DNA of 64,000 nt, from positions 14,236,417 to 14,300,416 of the forward strand of contig OY727101.1 of assembly GCA_963402885.1 (NCBI GenBank), given 5' to 3'. The stretch is from Antedon bifida (Eukaryota; Echinodermata; Crinoidea; Comatulida; Antedonidae). The translations under genes and the position numbers were made by a program. A model generated the notes under the pieces. The model saw only the letters and a program-made list of their open reading frames with translations, searched no databases and was not told the DNA's origin. Below are positions 34,773 to 46,149 of the stretch, one piece after another; position 1 is the stretch's first letter; every line of letters begins with the position of its first letter.

Positions 34773-35350
34773 ATAATAAAAGATACACCTTAATTTAATA
34801 TCTACACTTCATACAAATTCATTGTTTTCTATTTTGATACAATACAGTAGTTTGGATAAAATTGAATCATTTAAAAACTTGTGGTTTTTTCCATCCATGA
34901 ACTGGTTTATAAACAGACATTATGTCAAATTGTCCACATACTGTGATAAATTTATGCATAATTTAGCATAATTTAAACTAAATTGTAGCAAGGCAATCTA
35001 ATGACCTGCATAGTATGTGGTTCACATGTGCATACTCACAATATATTTTTACTACAAAACTGGTTGAATGCCATGACTTTATTCTGAACTATTCAGATGT
35101 CACAATATCAATTTTATACAGTCATACAGTATGACATTTTAATGCATACAAATAATTAAAAGTATGTTTTTAATAATTGTTGCTTGCAACATGCCTTATT
35201 ACACCAACTGATGTTGAATTATTCATTGTTCATGACATTTGACATGTGATTGATGCCATACTGTCATATGCACAAACATGACTTAAATTTTATAAGGTGG
35301 AATATATGAAATAAAATGTACAGTATTTATAACAGTACATTTAAAAATGT

Positions 35351-35455
35351 ATGACAACATAGTTCACTATTGCAACACATTAGCATAAGCAGGAATAATG
35401 TAGTGTGAATGACAACATAGTTCACTATTGCAACACATTAGCATAAGCAGGAATT
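35351..35455. repeat. 58-bp direct duplication
   Basis: ATGACAACATAGTTCACTAT through GCATAAGCAGGAAT occurs at 35351 and again at 35409 with no changes in the shared part. Confidence 0.85.
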
Positions 35456-35576
35456 AGCGCCAAGCCAAGTAAAACCACTTAAATGGAGGTTTAAGTTTCA
35501 CACGTTACTACAGTATGCATTAAAATACACAATTTGTTTATATACAGTAGAATCCCTCCTTTGGGTCGCTATATAA

Positions 35577-35706
35577 GCTTGGTTGCCACTAGGATGCTAC
35601 AAAAGGACATAAATGTAAGACGGATAATTTGAAATGTGCTTTGGTCAACTTGCTTGCATTGCGTATACATCCTTGCATTGCGTCTTTAGTGGAAATCAAG
35701 CTTAAG
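35577..35706. mobile_element. Family B MITE, diverged
   Basis: Left AAGCTTGGTTGCCACTAGGA and right TAGTGGAAATCAAGCTTA with a degraded centre (TTGGTCAACTTGCTTGCATT). Confidence 0.75.
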
Positions 35707-36460
35707 GGGACACTTTTTTGTGAAAGAAACATAGGAAAATAACGTTTTAACGCTACGGCCAATCCATATTCAAAAGACACCTCTTTTAAGGGGATGCTTT
35801 GTTGGGTCCCCTAGGTGTGCTACTGTACCTCTGATTTTACTTTATGTAGGTCTACTGTTTTTACTGATTTTATTTGTCTATCACAGCTTTTTAAAATTGT
35901 CCATTTATCGTTGTTGTTTCTATTTAAGTATTATCTTATGGGTAGGTACTGTTTATTTTATAGCCTAAGTTCAACAGATTTGAGTCGTGTATATAAATCC
36001 ATCCATGTTTACATGTATTGCCTCTCTCCAATTAAAGACTTCTTATAATATAAACATTTTGGGATAATCAATCCTGTGTGGTCTTTAATTGGAGAACTAC
36101 AAATACTCTGTATGACGATTTTATAACATTTAAAATGAAGTTAATTTTGACTGACTTGGTGCCATTATTGAACTAGTAGTATTATTGGTTTTTTTTCCGT
36201 TTTGGAAAGTTTGTATTTTTCTTTTGTCAATTTTCAAGCATGGAATTGTTTGTGTTTGTATTAGAAGTATTGTTATTATCATATTAAATAAAGTAATGTG
36301 ATCTAAATTCATGCATTTTACTGTTTATATCGAATATATTCAAATGTAATTGTTGTCTCAGCTTTACTTTACTATACTGTAGATTTACTTTTTGTAGATA
36401 GACCATGTCAAATTCATTCTACTGCAGTTACTGCAGTAACTACACTTTATTTACTCTTTA

Positions 36461-36862
36461 AATGCCCATTTACACTAGGACGATAACGATTGACGATAAA
36501 TAAACAAATATACATTGTTCATACATAAAACAAAAGAAATCTAATTTTTATTCTAGAATTATTTAGGAACCATCTACAGTATGTTTCCTTTGATTAAAAT
36601 GATATTCTCACACATCCAACCAAATGATGTTATGATTAGTAAGAGCAATAATATCGTGACACTACAAAGATTTTTTTGTTTTATTGATCATGACGTCATT
36701 TGATTGGATTTTAAAAAATATTATTTTGATCAAAGACGGCATAAATTGAGTATTCTATAGTTCTAGAACGAAAACCTTTCTAAATTCTTTTGGTTATGTA
36801 ACAAAAATGCATGCTTATCTATTTATCGTCGATCGTTATTGTCCTAGTGTAAATGGGCCTTT
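36461..36862. mobile_element. MITE with 42-bp inverted ends
   Basis: AATGCCCATTTACACTAGGA at the left and TCCTAGTGTAAATGGGC-type end at the right continue inward to GACGATAAATA on both sides; a TA flank is present on each side. The 320-base centre is AT-rich without an ORF. Confidence 0.8.
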
Positions 36863-37547
36863 AACCTATATATGCAATAATTTAGCAAGCTTTTGTGGGT
36901 AAAATAAAATGTTATTTCAGTGACATAAACTAAATTATAGTACGGTGGAAAAAACTAACAATACATCATACATTATTGCAGTAAATAAATGAAGTTACTG
37001 CAGTAGCTGCAGTATAATAATTTTGACATGATCCGTAAGTTTCTAAAATTAATATTTGCAACTTAAAAAATATTTAAAATTATTATATTAGGTGAAAAAA
37101 ACCTCTATCACCCTCTTTATCCACTCATCGTAACTACAGCAATTATTCCAGATACTAAAAAGTAGTTTTATTGTTTAGTTGTTGACTTTAAAACCAGGCT
37201 GAATAATTATAATCAATATTACAGTACTAAAATAACACACAGAAATATTGGAATAGTTTCAGAGAGAATTGCCAGTCATTGCTACTGTATAGATTTGTTT
37301 ACATAACACCCAAGTTGCTCATAATTAAATCCAATGACAACATCAAGTGTAAAGGTAGCCGAAGGATTGTAACAAAGCCTATGTAATTAGCTGTATTGGA
37401 ACAATTGTATAACCATGGAGAACGGTGTATAACAAAAGGTTGAGAACACAAGAAGCTTTAATACGTCTTTGTTAGTGAATGCATGATGCAGAAGAAATAC
37501 AAGACGTGTGTAGATTTAAATATTTTAAGGATATTTGAAAAAATTTG

Positions 37548-37660
37548 TTACACTATCAAACTTTATGTGACAAAATATGTGATATGATGATAGCATATCA
37601 CTACCATATTTTAGCACATCACACTATTGTGATAGTTTGATAGTGTGGACAGAGCTTTAG
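37548..37660. mobile_element. Family A MITE, decayed
   Basis: The left end has lost its outer 10-12 bases (begins TTACACTATCAAAC); the right end is intact apart from one change (GTGTGGACAGAGCTTTA). Confidence 0.7.
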
Positions 37661-37750
37661 ATTAAACATTCTGATGGGTAGATTGTTGGAGAAATAGACA
37701 AAAGTATGACACTACTGCATACAGACATACACTTCCCACCTCTAATGTTA

Positions 37751-37907
37751 GGTTGGTTCCCACAGACAGCACAAAGACGTAGACGCAACACAAGCGAGTT
37801 GACCAATGAGAGGCGACAGCTTGAATAATCCATCGCTTGTGATTGGTCAGATCATTTGCATTGTGCTTTCGTCCTTGCGTTGCACCCTAGTAGGAACCAA
37901 GCTTAAG
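37751..37907. mobile_element. Family B MITE
   Basis: GGTTGGTTCCCACAGACAG at left, ACCCTAGTAGGAACCAAGCT at right, with the inverted CCAAT-box arms in the centre. Lies about 90 bases from a decayed family A copy. Confidence 0.8.
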
Positions 37908-38055
37908 TAAATTAGCGTTAAAATTACTGTAGGTTCTGTATCAATTATGGGATCACAAATAATCATATAATACAGTAGTTATTCTCATTATTACTGACCA
38001 AAACTTGCTGAAAAAATAGCATCCACACTCTGTTTCTCATTACTGTATATAATTA

Positions 38056-38190
38056 GTCCAGTACTATAGGCATATGTATACAGTGTAACATATTTATCAC
38101 ATGTGACCAACCTTAACAAATACTGTAATACAGGTGTCACATGTGATACATATGTTACACTATATACAGAATATGCCTATGATACTGGAC
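38056..38190. mobile_element. Near-complete palindrome, 135 bp
   Basis: GTCCAGTACTATAGGCATAT...GTGTAACATA...ATCACATGTGAC pairs with the reverse complement of 38138-38190. Only about 28 bases in the middle are unpaired. Related single arms lie near 12930 and 59450. Confidence 0.75.
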
Positions 38191-38799
38191 ATACTAATGC
38201 CATATATGTGGAGATACAGTGCATAGAATCGTGTGGCATCCAAATGTAATATTCAAAATTGATAAATGATATTTAAAATTTTTTATAAAAACATCGAAAA
38301 TATATCTCCTTGTGAAAGTGCAGCAATGCTATTATTATGTGTTTGGGATTGAATGACAACAGATGTTTATGACCAAAACTGAAAGATATTGAGATAGAAA
38401 GACGATGAGGACTTGTAACATATGTGAATTATAACAATGAATTCAATTATCTAATGCGGCGGCCTCAGTATACATAATAAAAAGGGCGTCTACGTTCGTG
38501 CTCATTGAAGTATAAAAAGCCTTTTATAAAGCCATGCACGATTTATTTCTAATCTATAATGACATAATTATGGAGCTTAAGACAAAACTGATACTAATAC
38601 TATAGTCGTAGAAAAAGAATGCTGGGCCTATTATTTGTTGGCTAATTTTAAAGCCCCCTTCCCTACGTTTTTTAGATCTAATTTAAGATCACAAACTATA
38701 TTTAATGTAAAAATAATACTATATGGTCCTATTGCGATAACTTTTTTCGTCTTTAAACAGTTAAAAATGTGAAAAATAAGTCGATTCTAATAATTATAG

Positions 38800-39140
38800 C
38801 GGCCCGCTATAAATCCCAAAATGCATTGCGCGCGGATTGATATTTTTGTTTTTCACCTGTAATTCGCCCACTTTTCGATCAATCGTGAGGCCAAAACAAA
38901 TGGAAGACTCCTAACTTTTCAGCGAAAATACCGGGTTTTCCCCAATTTGTATCAACGGAGTCTGGCAAAAATAGAAAGACAATTAATGCAGCAACTATAC
39001 AACGTCAGGCTAGGTATATAGCTAGCGTACGATGTTCGTACGTTACCGATGTTTACCAGCTAGGCCTACAAAACTAAGCCTAGCTAGGCTAGGCCTAAGA
39101 CCGTCCACGAGAGGTCGATCGCCGCGAGCTACTTAGGTAG
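38800..39140. promoter_or_regulatory. CpG-rich patch with a ZNF143-like site: possible orphan promoter
   Basis: CTATAAATCCCAAAATGC at 38807-38824, continued by ATTGCGCGCGG, resembles the ZNF143/Staf element (ACTACAATTCCCAGAATGC). CpG is common through 39140 (CCGTCCACGAG, GATCGCCGCGAG) in otherwise AT-rich intergenic DNA. No coding exon is visible beside it. Confidence 0.35.
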
Positions 39141-39904
39141 TGCATTGTTTCTCACTTTTTATCATAATTTACCATAAAACGTACATTTAAGACAAGGAAT
39201 GACATGGTTTAATGTTTTTAAAGTGATATATATGTATTATTTTCCAAAAAACGTCCAAAATTGAAGGGAAGGGGTCTTTAAACTGTGGCACACAGATATA
39301 AAATAGCACATCCAATAAAAACATACCATATGAAAAAAATAATAATATGTGAAGAAAGTTTAATATTAAAGTCATGTTATGATGCGCTATAACTTAAGTC
39401 CTATGCATTATGAATTAAATCATATGTGCTATGACTTTAGTCTTCAATTTTCTTTTTTAAAGTTCATATGAAATACACTCAGTTGAATGACAATCATACT
39501 CTGTTTTAAATATCTTTCAAATATTAACAAGAGAGAGAGAGAAGAAATACAAGTGCGCTTTATGTGAGCTTATGTCTCTCCTTAAAGATGCAAAGTGGAA
39601 GGAAAGGAGATACAAGAGTAGGTATACTGGATCAATGCATTAGCCATCAATAACCAGTGATAATATTAAAGTATTGTGTATCAATATAGGGCGCCGTAAC
39701 AAATATTTGTTGGTAGCCATAAAATATAATTGATGATAAAATGTAATAGGTAGGCCTAAAGATAGTATAGAAAATTCTATAATTTTTAAAATATAGGGCA
39801 TTATGTAAAAAACAACAACTGTATTTACGGTACTACAGTAATCACAAATAAAGCATAAAAGGTATTAATCAAATAAATTGTTAAAATATGTTGGATAAAA
39901 ACAA

Positions 39905-40063
39905 AGGCCTGAGACCTCTGGTTTAGGAACCCAACGCTGGAGGCCTTGGGCATTTTTAGCCATTTTCAACATATTTTAATGTCTCTGGGCACTGCTCAGG
40001 GGCCCCCATAAGCAGCCCCTGGATTTAGCCAGTGAGCGCTCATAACCGTTATGCCACTAGATA
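39905..40063 (-). mobile_element. Family F, tRNA-like SINE copy
   Basis: Minus-strand start GTGGCATAACGGTTATGAGC, then GAGCGCTCACTGGCTAAATC, and a far end GGGTTCCTAAACCAGAGGTC shared with the 11845 copy. Confidence 0.5.
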
Positions 40064-40640
40064 AAAACCAAACATATTCCATTGTGATTATTTATAGGAC
40101 ATCATGCAAAATAATAATTTATATCATACCAATGAGTCAAAAAGAAGAGCATAAACAAAATACTACACTCACTCTATGCAAATAATATTAAGTTTTATAG
40201 TTATAATAAAATAATACAGATTATATGAACTTTGATAACCTCTTGTTTCTGTAGCATTCATTGCTTCCTGAATAATAATGCCTACAATACCAGATTGCGT
40301 GGTACAATGTATACAAACGCTACTGTTGTTTCCTTTACTTGTATTACTTCATGTTGTAATATACAACCAAAGCACCTCGTTAAAATTGAATGAGTAGCTC
40401 ACTTAAATCTGAATGGTTATACAACCATAGGAGTACTTCCAAGTATTCCCCTTTAAATTCCGTCATTGATTCCTTCAGGAAGTAGGAAGTACAGACTTAT
40501 CCAACAATTTAAGAATCATACAGTGTGGATTAAGTATGATTGTACACAGAAGAGATGGAGTGGTTTAAAACAGAGAGGAAATGAGTGTGTGAAGGAAATA
40601 ATTGAAGGAAGGAAGCATAGAAGGAAGAGAAATAGGCATG

Positions 40641-40804
40641 TAAAGCTCTGTGTACACTATCAAACTTTATGTTACAAAAATATGTGATGTGCCCATATGG
40701 ACATGATGATGTCATATCACTACCATATTTGGGAATATCGCTACCATATTTGGGCACAACACACATTTTTTGTCAAACTAGTTTGATAGTGTAGATAGAG
40801 CTTT
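40641..40804. mobile_element. Family A MITE, full length
   Basis: TA-flanked copy with left end AAGCTCTGTGTACACTATCA and right end GTGTAGATAGAGCTTTA. The body has two direct CACTACCATATTTGG blocks. Confidence 0.85.
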
Positions 40805-42639
40805 AAAAGATGCTTGAGATTTCCCATACGCACACCATGAAAAGCCCTGGTTCCGGGCACTGCGACTATGTTATTGTATAAAGTGTCAAAACAAAACACG
40901 TTTGGCATTCGTTTTCATGTCGCACCAAGCAACTACACATTTTGAATGTTTGTTTATCAAGACTACTGAAAATAATCATAGCAAATTGGGAACACTGCAA
41001 AACGTTTATAGCCTTTTCGTGCCTCTTATGTCAGCTCAGTATTCTATTAGTTCTTGAATATAACAGTACTGTTCGCAACAGTAACCTATCGCAAAAATAC
41101 AATATTTATTTTATTAGTACTTTCACACATAGGTCACCATCAACTGAAAGTTGAAAGCACAATAGAGTAAATATTGTGTTTATGTGAGCTAATGTCTACA
41201 GTCCTACATTACTTGTAAAATGCACTGGTTAAAATAGTTGAATAATTCATTTAAGAAAATTAAATGTCCTTTACAAAGACAATCCTTTGCAACAGGCGTT
41301 TGGTACTGTACGTACACCATCTGGTTTTTTTTTTTCAGATTATGGATAAAGCAAAATTAAGAAGGTCCTATTCAGTATTCAAATCACCTAAACAATACAA
41401 AATGAAAGTAGAGCAATAGCAAGTGTTGTCCTGAACTTCAATGCCCAGATTGTGGTAAATTTAGCAAGGATGTTTTTAATATATATTTGTGAACTTTATT
41501 CAATCAATCGTACATTCCAGCCCTTCTAGTAGCTTATAAATGATTTGCTCTGTCTCTCTGCGTTAATTGATTATTTTGTATTGAGGCATAAAGGTTTGCT
41601 TAGGGGAAAACCCATAAAGGGATGTGGGGAGGAATCTTATTGCCTCGTCCTTCGGATGAAACATTATTATTCACTGATCGATAAAAAGATCATGATTTTA
41701 ATATAGTATAAGATGCTCTCTGGTTTATACGATTACGCCTGATGAGGGTTTATAGAGGGCCTAATCCTCGCATATGCATCATGTAGAGAGACACTAATGC
41801 ATTAGTAAGAGGTATGCATTATTCATAAGAACTGTGACTAGACACATGACTATCATTCAACACCTTAAAGACAAAATGTGTTAAGAAGACAGAAAGCATG
41901 TACTAAAAATACACATTGTGCACGAACAAACATTAACATTGAGCGTGTTTATGCAGAGTGCAAGCTCATTTTCATGTCTGAGACTAATCAGCGCACATTC
42001 TTCATGTGGACACGTTGTCGCCAGTGCTTTACTATGATATTTTTCTTTGTTGTATTTCAGAATGATCAGAAAAATAATCATGCTCATACAGTATACAGTA
42101 TAAACATTTTATTCTGTTAATAAATGATATGAGAAGTTTTTATACGTATGGCAGAGCCACCTACAAGCAGCAGCTGATTAAGATATCTTCAATTATAGTA
42201 AATTTATGACAGGAAAATACATATTATTATTTAGATTAACTATCAGTATGTAAGGAAATGCTTTAGGAAATCTGAATAAGTTACATAATCATAATTTAGT
42301 GTGGCCAGTCTATACAAAGCCTTTCCAAGTGAGCATAGATTAGTAACCTTAGGTCGTAATTATGCTAGCTAATAATTATAGATCCTGACATTTTTTCAGG
42401 GTTGTCTTCTTAGATAATTAACAATTGCAAAAAAAGCATATTAGTTAATTATCAATTCATTGTGATTATCATATTAAAAGGAATGTTATAAATATATACA
42501 GCAGTACCTACTGCAGGTATACTATAATCATCATAGAAATATAATGGCATAAATTAAATACATACATTACATAGACTGTAAGAAAAGATCATAAAAATAT
42601 CAATCAAACCATGATTATCATACAATAAAACCATCATCA

Positions 42640-43080
42640 TGATTCATACATAATGACTGTAGTGTAAACATTTCCTTATAAACATGGATTATATTTTGTT
42701 CTGTAGCAAAAACAAAATAGATTAAATAAGATAGGATAATTAAAGATTTCAATATGAGACGGCAGTAAAGAGCGCTTTATAAAAGTTTGATATTATTATT
42801 AATAATAATATTAATATATAGAATAAAATAATAATATTAAAGATTGGTTTTAATAATTGCTAAAATATAATCCCATTCACAAATTTATTCACAGTTTCTA
42901 AAATCACACATAATGACCGAAAAATGTATTACCATGGACTTTTTTTTATACCAAAAACAAAATAGATAACAAAATAAAGATAAGAATAATATACGGAATA
43001 AAATACTGCATAATATTAAAGACTGATTTTAATAATTGCTCAAATCCTACTCTCAATTTAGTCTCTGTTTCCAAAATAAG
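42640..43080. repeat. Local tandem duplication
   Basis: Shared order: ACATAATGAC, CATGGA, CAAAAACAAAATAGAT, GAATAAAATA, AATATTAAAGA(C/T)TG, GTTTTAATAATTGCT. Copies are about 195 bases apart and diverged. Confidence 0.6.
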
Positions 43081-44439
43081 TCTTGAATAAGCACTGAATC
43101 AAACTTATGTTTCACTATATACAACATTCTTAGATGCACGTGTAATATACATAACTCAAATGTATGGATAGGTAAACACTATATTAGTCTTAATTCTTGG
43201 TACAATTAATTGCCTATCTTTTGCCATGAGACAAGTATGAGCATCGCTCAAACAAATAAGTGTTGTAGTTGAATAATTGCTGCACTTAAACTGAAAACAA
43301 AATTCATAAGCATGACAGAGCTTGTTTTGTTATTTACGATAGAAGATGTTGAACAAAATAGCAAGCACCCAAGGGATGTTCGAGACGAGTTTGTACACCC
43401 TGGTAAAATATTAAGGAATAGATCTTCTATCTATTGTACAATGCAGTTTCATTGTTCTATCAAAATAAAACTAGAGGGCACTGCATATGTTTTTGGAAAA
43501 TACAAATGTAGAATCTAGGGGTCAGTATGTTTAGTTACAGATCCTGAAGAAGCTGCCGTGACAGATCCAGGGTTGTTAAAACGTGGAGGGGGAGGGGGGG
43601 TTGGGGATGGGACATGTGCTTTTCATGAACAATAAAACTAACTTTTTACCATCTAAGTTTTCTTCTTTAAAGTTGTCAAGGCTCAAAACAAGACTAGAAA
43701 TAAGGTGAAATTTTTTTACATCACGAGCAGTTGAGGATTGAAACTCGCTTTCTCAAAATGTTGTTTGCGCTTCTTCTATAAATACATGAAAATCTGGACT
43801 AGAGATTGATCACAAGGAACAAATGAGTATAGTTCTCGAAGTCCTACAGTTCAAGGTAATTTAATTCATCTATGTTTGTTAATTTCAAATTCAAGAGTTG
43901 TTAAAAATTGAAATTACTACAATCTATGTGAAACTAACCCTACAAGTATTTTGAAAACAATATCAGGTTATTTGATTTATATTAACATATGATCCTGATG
44001 TACATATCATTATATGTAATGACATCTCTTGTACTGATATAATATGTATAATTATCTATGAAGACATGGAAAAAGATACTGTATTACATTAGAAAATAGA
44101 CATGAATATTCAGAATAATAGACTCTACTGAATATTTACGGTAGCCTGGTCAAATCTTGATGACAGTCAATAGTGTGTTCAGACCTTAAGTTTCATTTAT
44201 AAGCTCTAGTGACAAAATAATCATTACATATACAAAAGTATTACATGCATGATCTCTTGTCATGTCAGGTTTCATTCACACTGTAACCATTGCTCAACAC
44301 ATGTTGAAAGGAAATTAAAGTTGTACCAACATTTGCAACGATGTTTTCCCCAAGATACAGTACACCATTTTCAAAACACTATGCTAAATGCCATAAGCAA
44401 ATGATTTATAGGTCAGAGGGCCACCAAGCCTTGTAAATC

Positions 44440-44910
44440 TCCAGAAAGAACACCAGAAGAAATGCAAGAAAGAAGAACACCAGAAGGAATGCATAAAATG
44501 AAAAACATAAGGAACACCAGAAGTAACACCAGAAGGAATCAGCAGAAGAAAAACCACAAGGAACAACAGAAAGAACAGCAATGTGCCGTATTGTCGTGTC
44601 AATGTTACCAAGAATGGATTTATCTCACGTATTTGTCTTCTTTTTAATAATTGTGTTGTTAAAGATAATTCTATTGATCTCTTTTTTGACCGTTTTAATT
44701 GTTTTTGTAATAAAATTAGTAAGATTGTATAACTTTGTAACTTTCTGTTAGGGGCGGGTTTCCCGCTGTTGAATGAGATTGTAAATAAATAAATAAAGAT
44801 GAAACACCAGAAGGAACAGCAGAAGAAACACCAGAAGAAACAGCAGAAGAAACACCAGAAGAAACAGCAGAAGAAACACCAGACAGAAAACAAGAAGGAA
44901 TACCAGAATT
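44440..44910. repeat. CACCAGAAGAAACAGCAG minisatellite, split
   Basis: A 24-base unit (GAAACACCAGAAGAAACAGC plus AGAA) is regular at 44800-44890 and decayed at 44440-44580. The two blocks are separated by a retroelement-like insert at about 44581-44800. Confidence 0.8.
44581..44800 (+). mobile_element. Probable non-LTR retrotransposon 3' end
   Basis: The insert ends GAGATTGTAAATAAATAAAT, a short A-rich microsatellite tail of the kind that ends RTE/CR1-type LINEs. The part nearest the minisatellite is open for about 48 codons (CVNVTKNGFI-like, ending KISKIV then TAA). It could be the end of a reverse transcriptase frame, but I do not recognise a motif. The tail abuts the minisatellite directly. 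Confidence 0.45.
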
Positions 44911-46109
44911 AAAATTACAAATTGTGTTTGACTAGATTGATCTGTTGTAAATTCAAATTACATTTCATTTTAAAATAAAATTAATAAAACAATGCAGTTT
45001 AATCTCTTTGTTATTTATTCAAAATATTACAATAAAATCTTAAATTGAATTGACAAGAATTACAGTTATTCTTGCCAAATGAACATAATTAGCCGTTGAC
45101 CTGTACAGTACCTAGTAATAGTATGTTAAATAAAATAGAAATCAATTTCGGACAATTGAGCGAAGTACCGAATTATTAATACAGTATACTAGTTGTATAA
45201 TATACTGAATAAGAAAAAGTCAACTAATATTATACTTTGTCTATCCAATTGACAAAATATAGCCTTCAATTGCTCTTGTAATGGCCAAGCTTAACCTACC
45301 ACTAGATAAGTGTTTATTTTATGTATAATTTTCTTACACCTTTTTAAATACAGGTTGGAGCCAATTTAGTCTGGCAAATCTTACTGGCAAAACGTTCGGG
45401 AGAACACTGCTCAAAGTTATTTCATCTTGCTGTACATACTTCTTTTATGTACGTCCTTTGTTAAATAGTTTTTGTTCATCTTATGATCTTAAGAACATTA
45501 TTGAGAACAACGATAATAATCACAGCATTGGTCTCGGAACAAATGCCTAAAGGAATGGAGGACGACTCGTTATATTTGTTTTGATTTTTATAAACATGAT
45601 TGACAACATCTATACACGCCACATGAATGGTCGATTTTCATTTGTTTGGCTGATTTATTATGAAGATGGTATGTTTTAGTATTTTTTATGAAAGGGTAAT
45701 TTTGATCAATTTTTAATGAACCAATATATCAGACAATGAAATACTGATTTCAGTCTCAGTATTTACTTATCGTGTCTGTCGCCCTCTGCCAATATTTCAA
45801 TGTATGTTGCTCTCTGCCGATATTCAATAAATATCCATACAACAGTTCATTAATTAGTTAATCATGTGATATTTGTAAACGGTATACAGCTTACTATCTG
45901 GTCCTTCACAATAGGAACATGATATTTTAGTTTTATATACTATACATTTGAACAAGAAAATAAATTCTATAAAATGATAAAAAACATAACAATAATGCTA
46001 TAGTGCCAATATACCAAAACTATGATATAAAGTGCTTGAATTTACAACACTAACAAGATGTCTTGTGCAAAAACAGTGCATTGTTAGTATTAGTATTAAG
46101 TATTGTTCA

Positions 46110-46115
46110 TTTATT
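46110..46115 (-). promoter_or_regulatory. Candidate PNO1 polyadenylation signal
   Basis: TTTATT on the plus strand gives AATAAA on the gene strand, about 35 bases after the stop codon at 46150-46152. This implies a very short 3' UTR if used. Confidence 0.35.
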
Positions 46116-46149
46116 TGGCTAACCTTATAAATGTTAAAACCTAATAACT

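Larger units (their letters stand above)
32562..46149. other. Gene-poor interval between PPP1R14 and PNO1
   Basis: Starts with the presumed PPP1R14 3' UTR. The rest holds the listed MITEs and SINE, the CpG patch, one possible terminal exon at 41339-41419 and the split minisatellite. Between 45000 and 46100 nothing is recognised. Confidence 0.55.

Noticed and set aside
41575..41700. CCTTCGGATGAAAC-type SINE/LINE tail
   Set aside because: A familiar-looking string, but only one copy seen and no boundaries or promoter boxes could be placed.
43312..43518. Plus-strand ORF starting MTELVLLFTIEDVEQNSK
   Set aside because: Reasonable codon look for about 35 residues, but no recognised family, no acceptor-donor context and no neighbours.
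44384..44893. 169-codon minus-strand ORF rich in Phe and Cys
   Set aside because: It is the complement of the CACCAGAAGAAACAGCAG minisatellite plus the retroelement tail; no domain.
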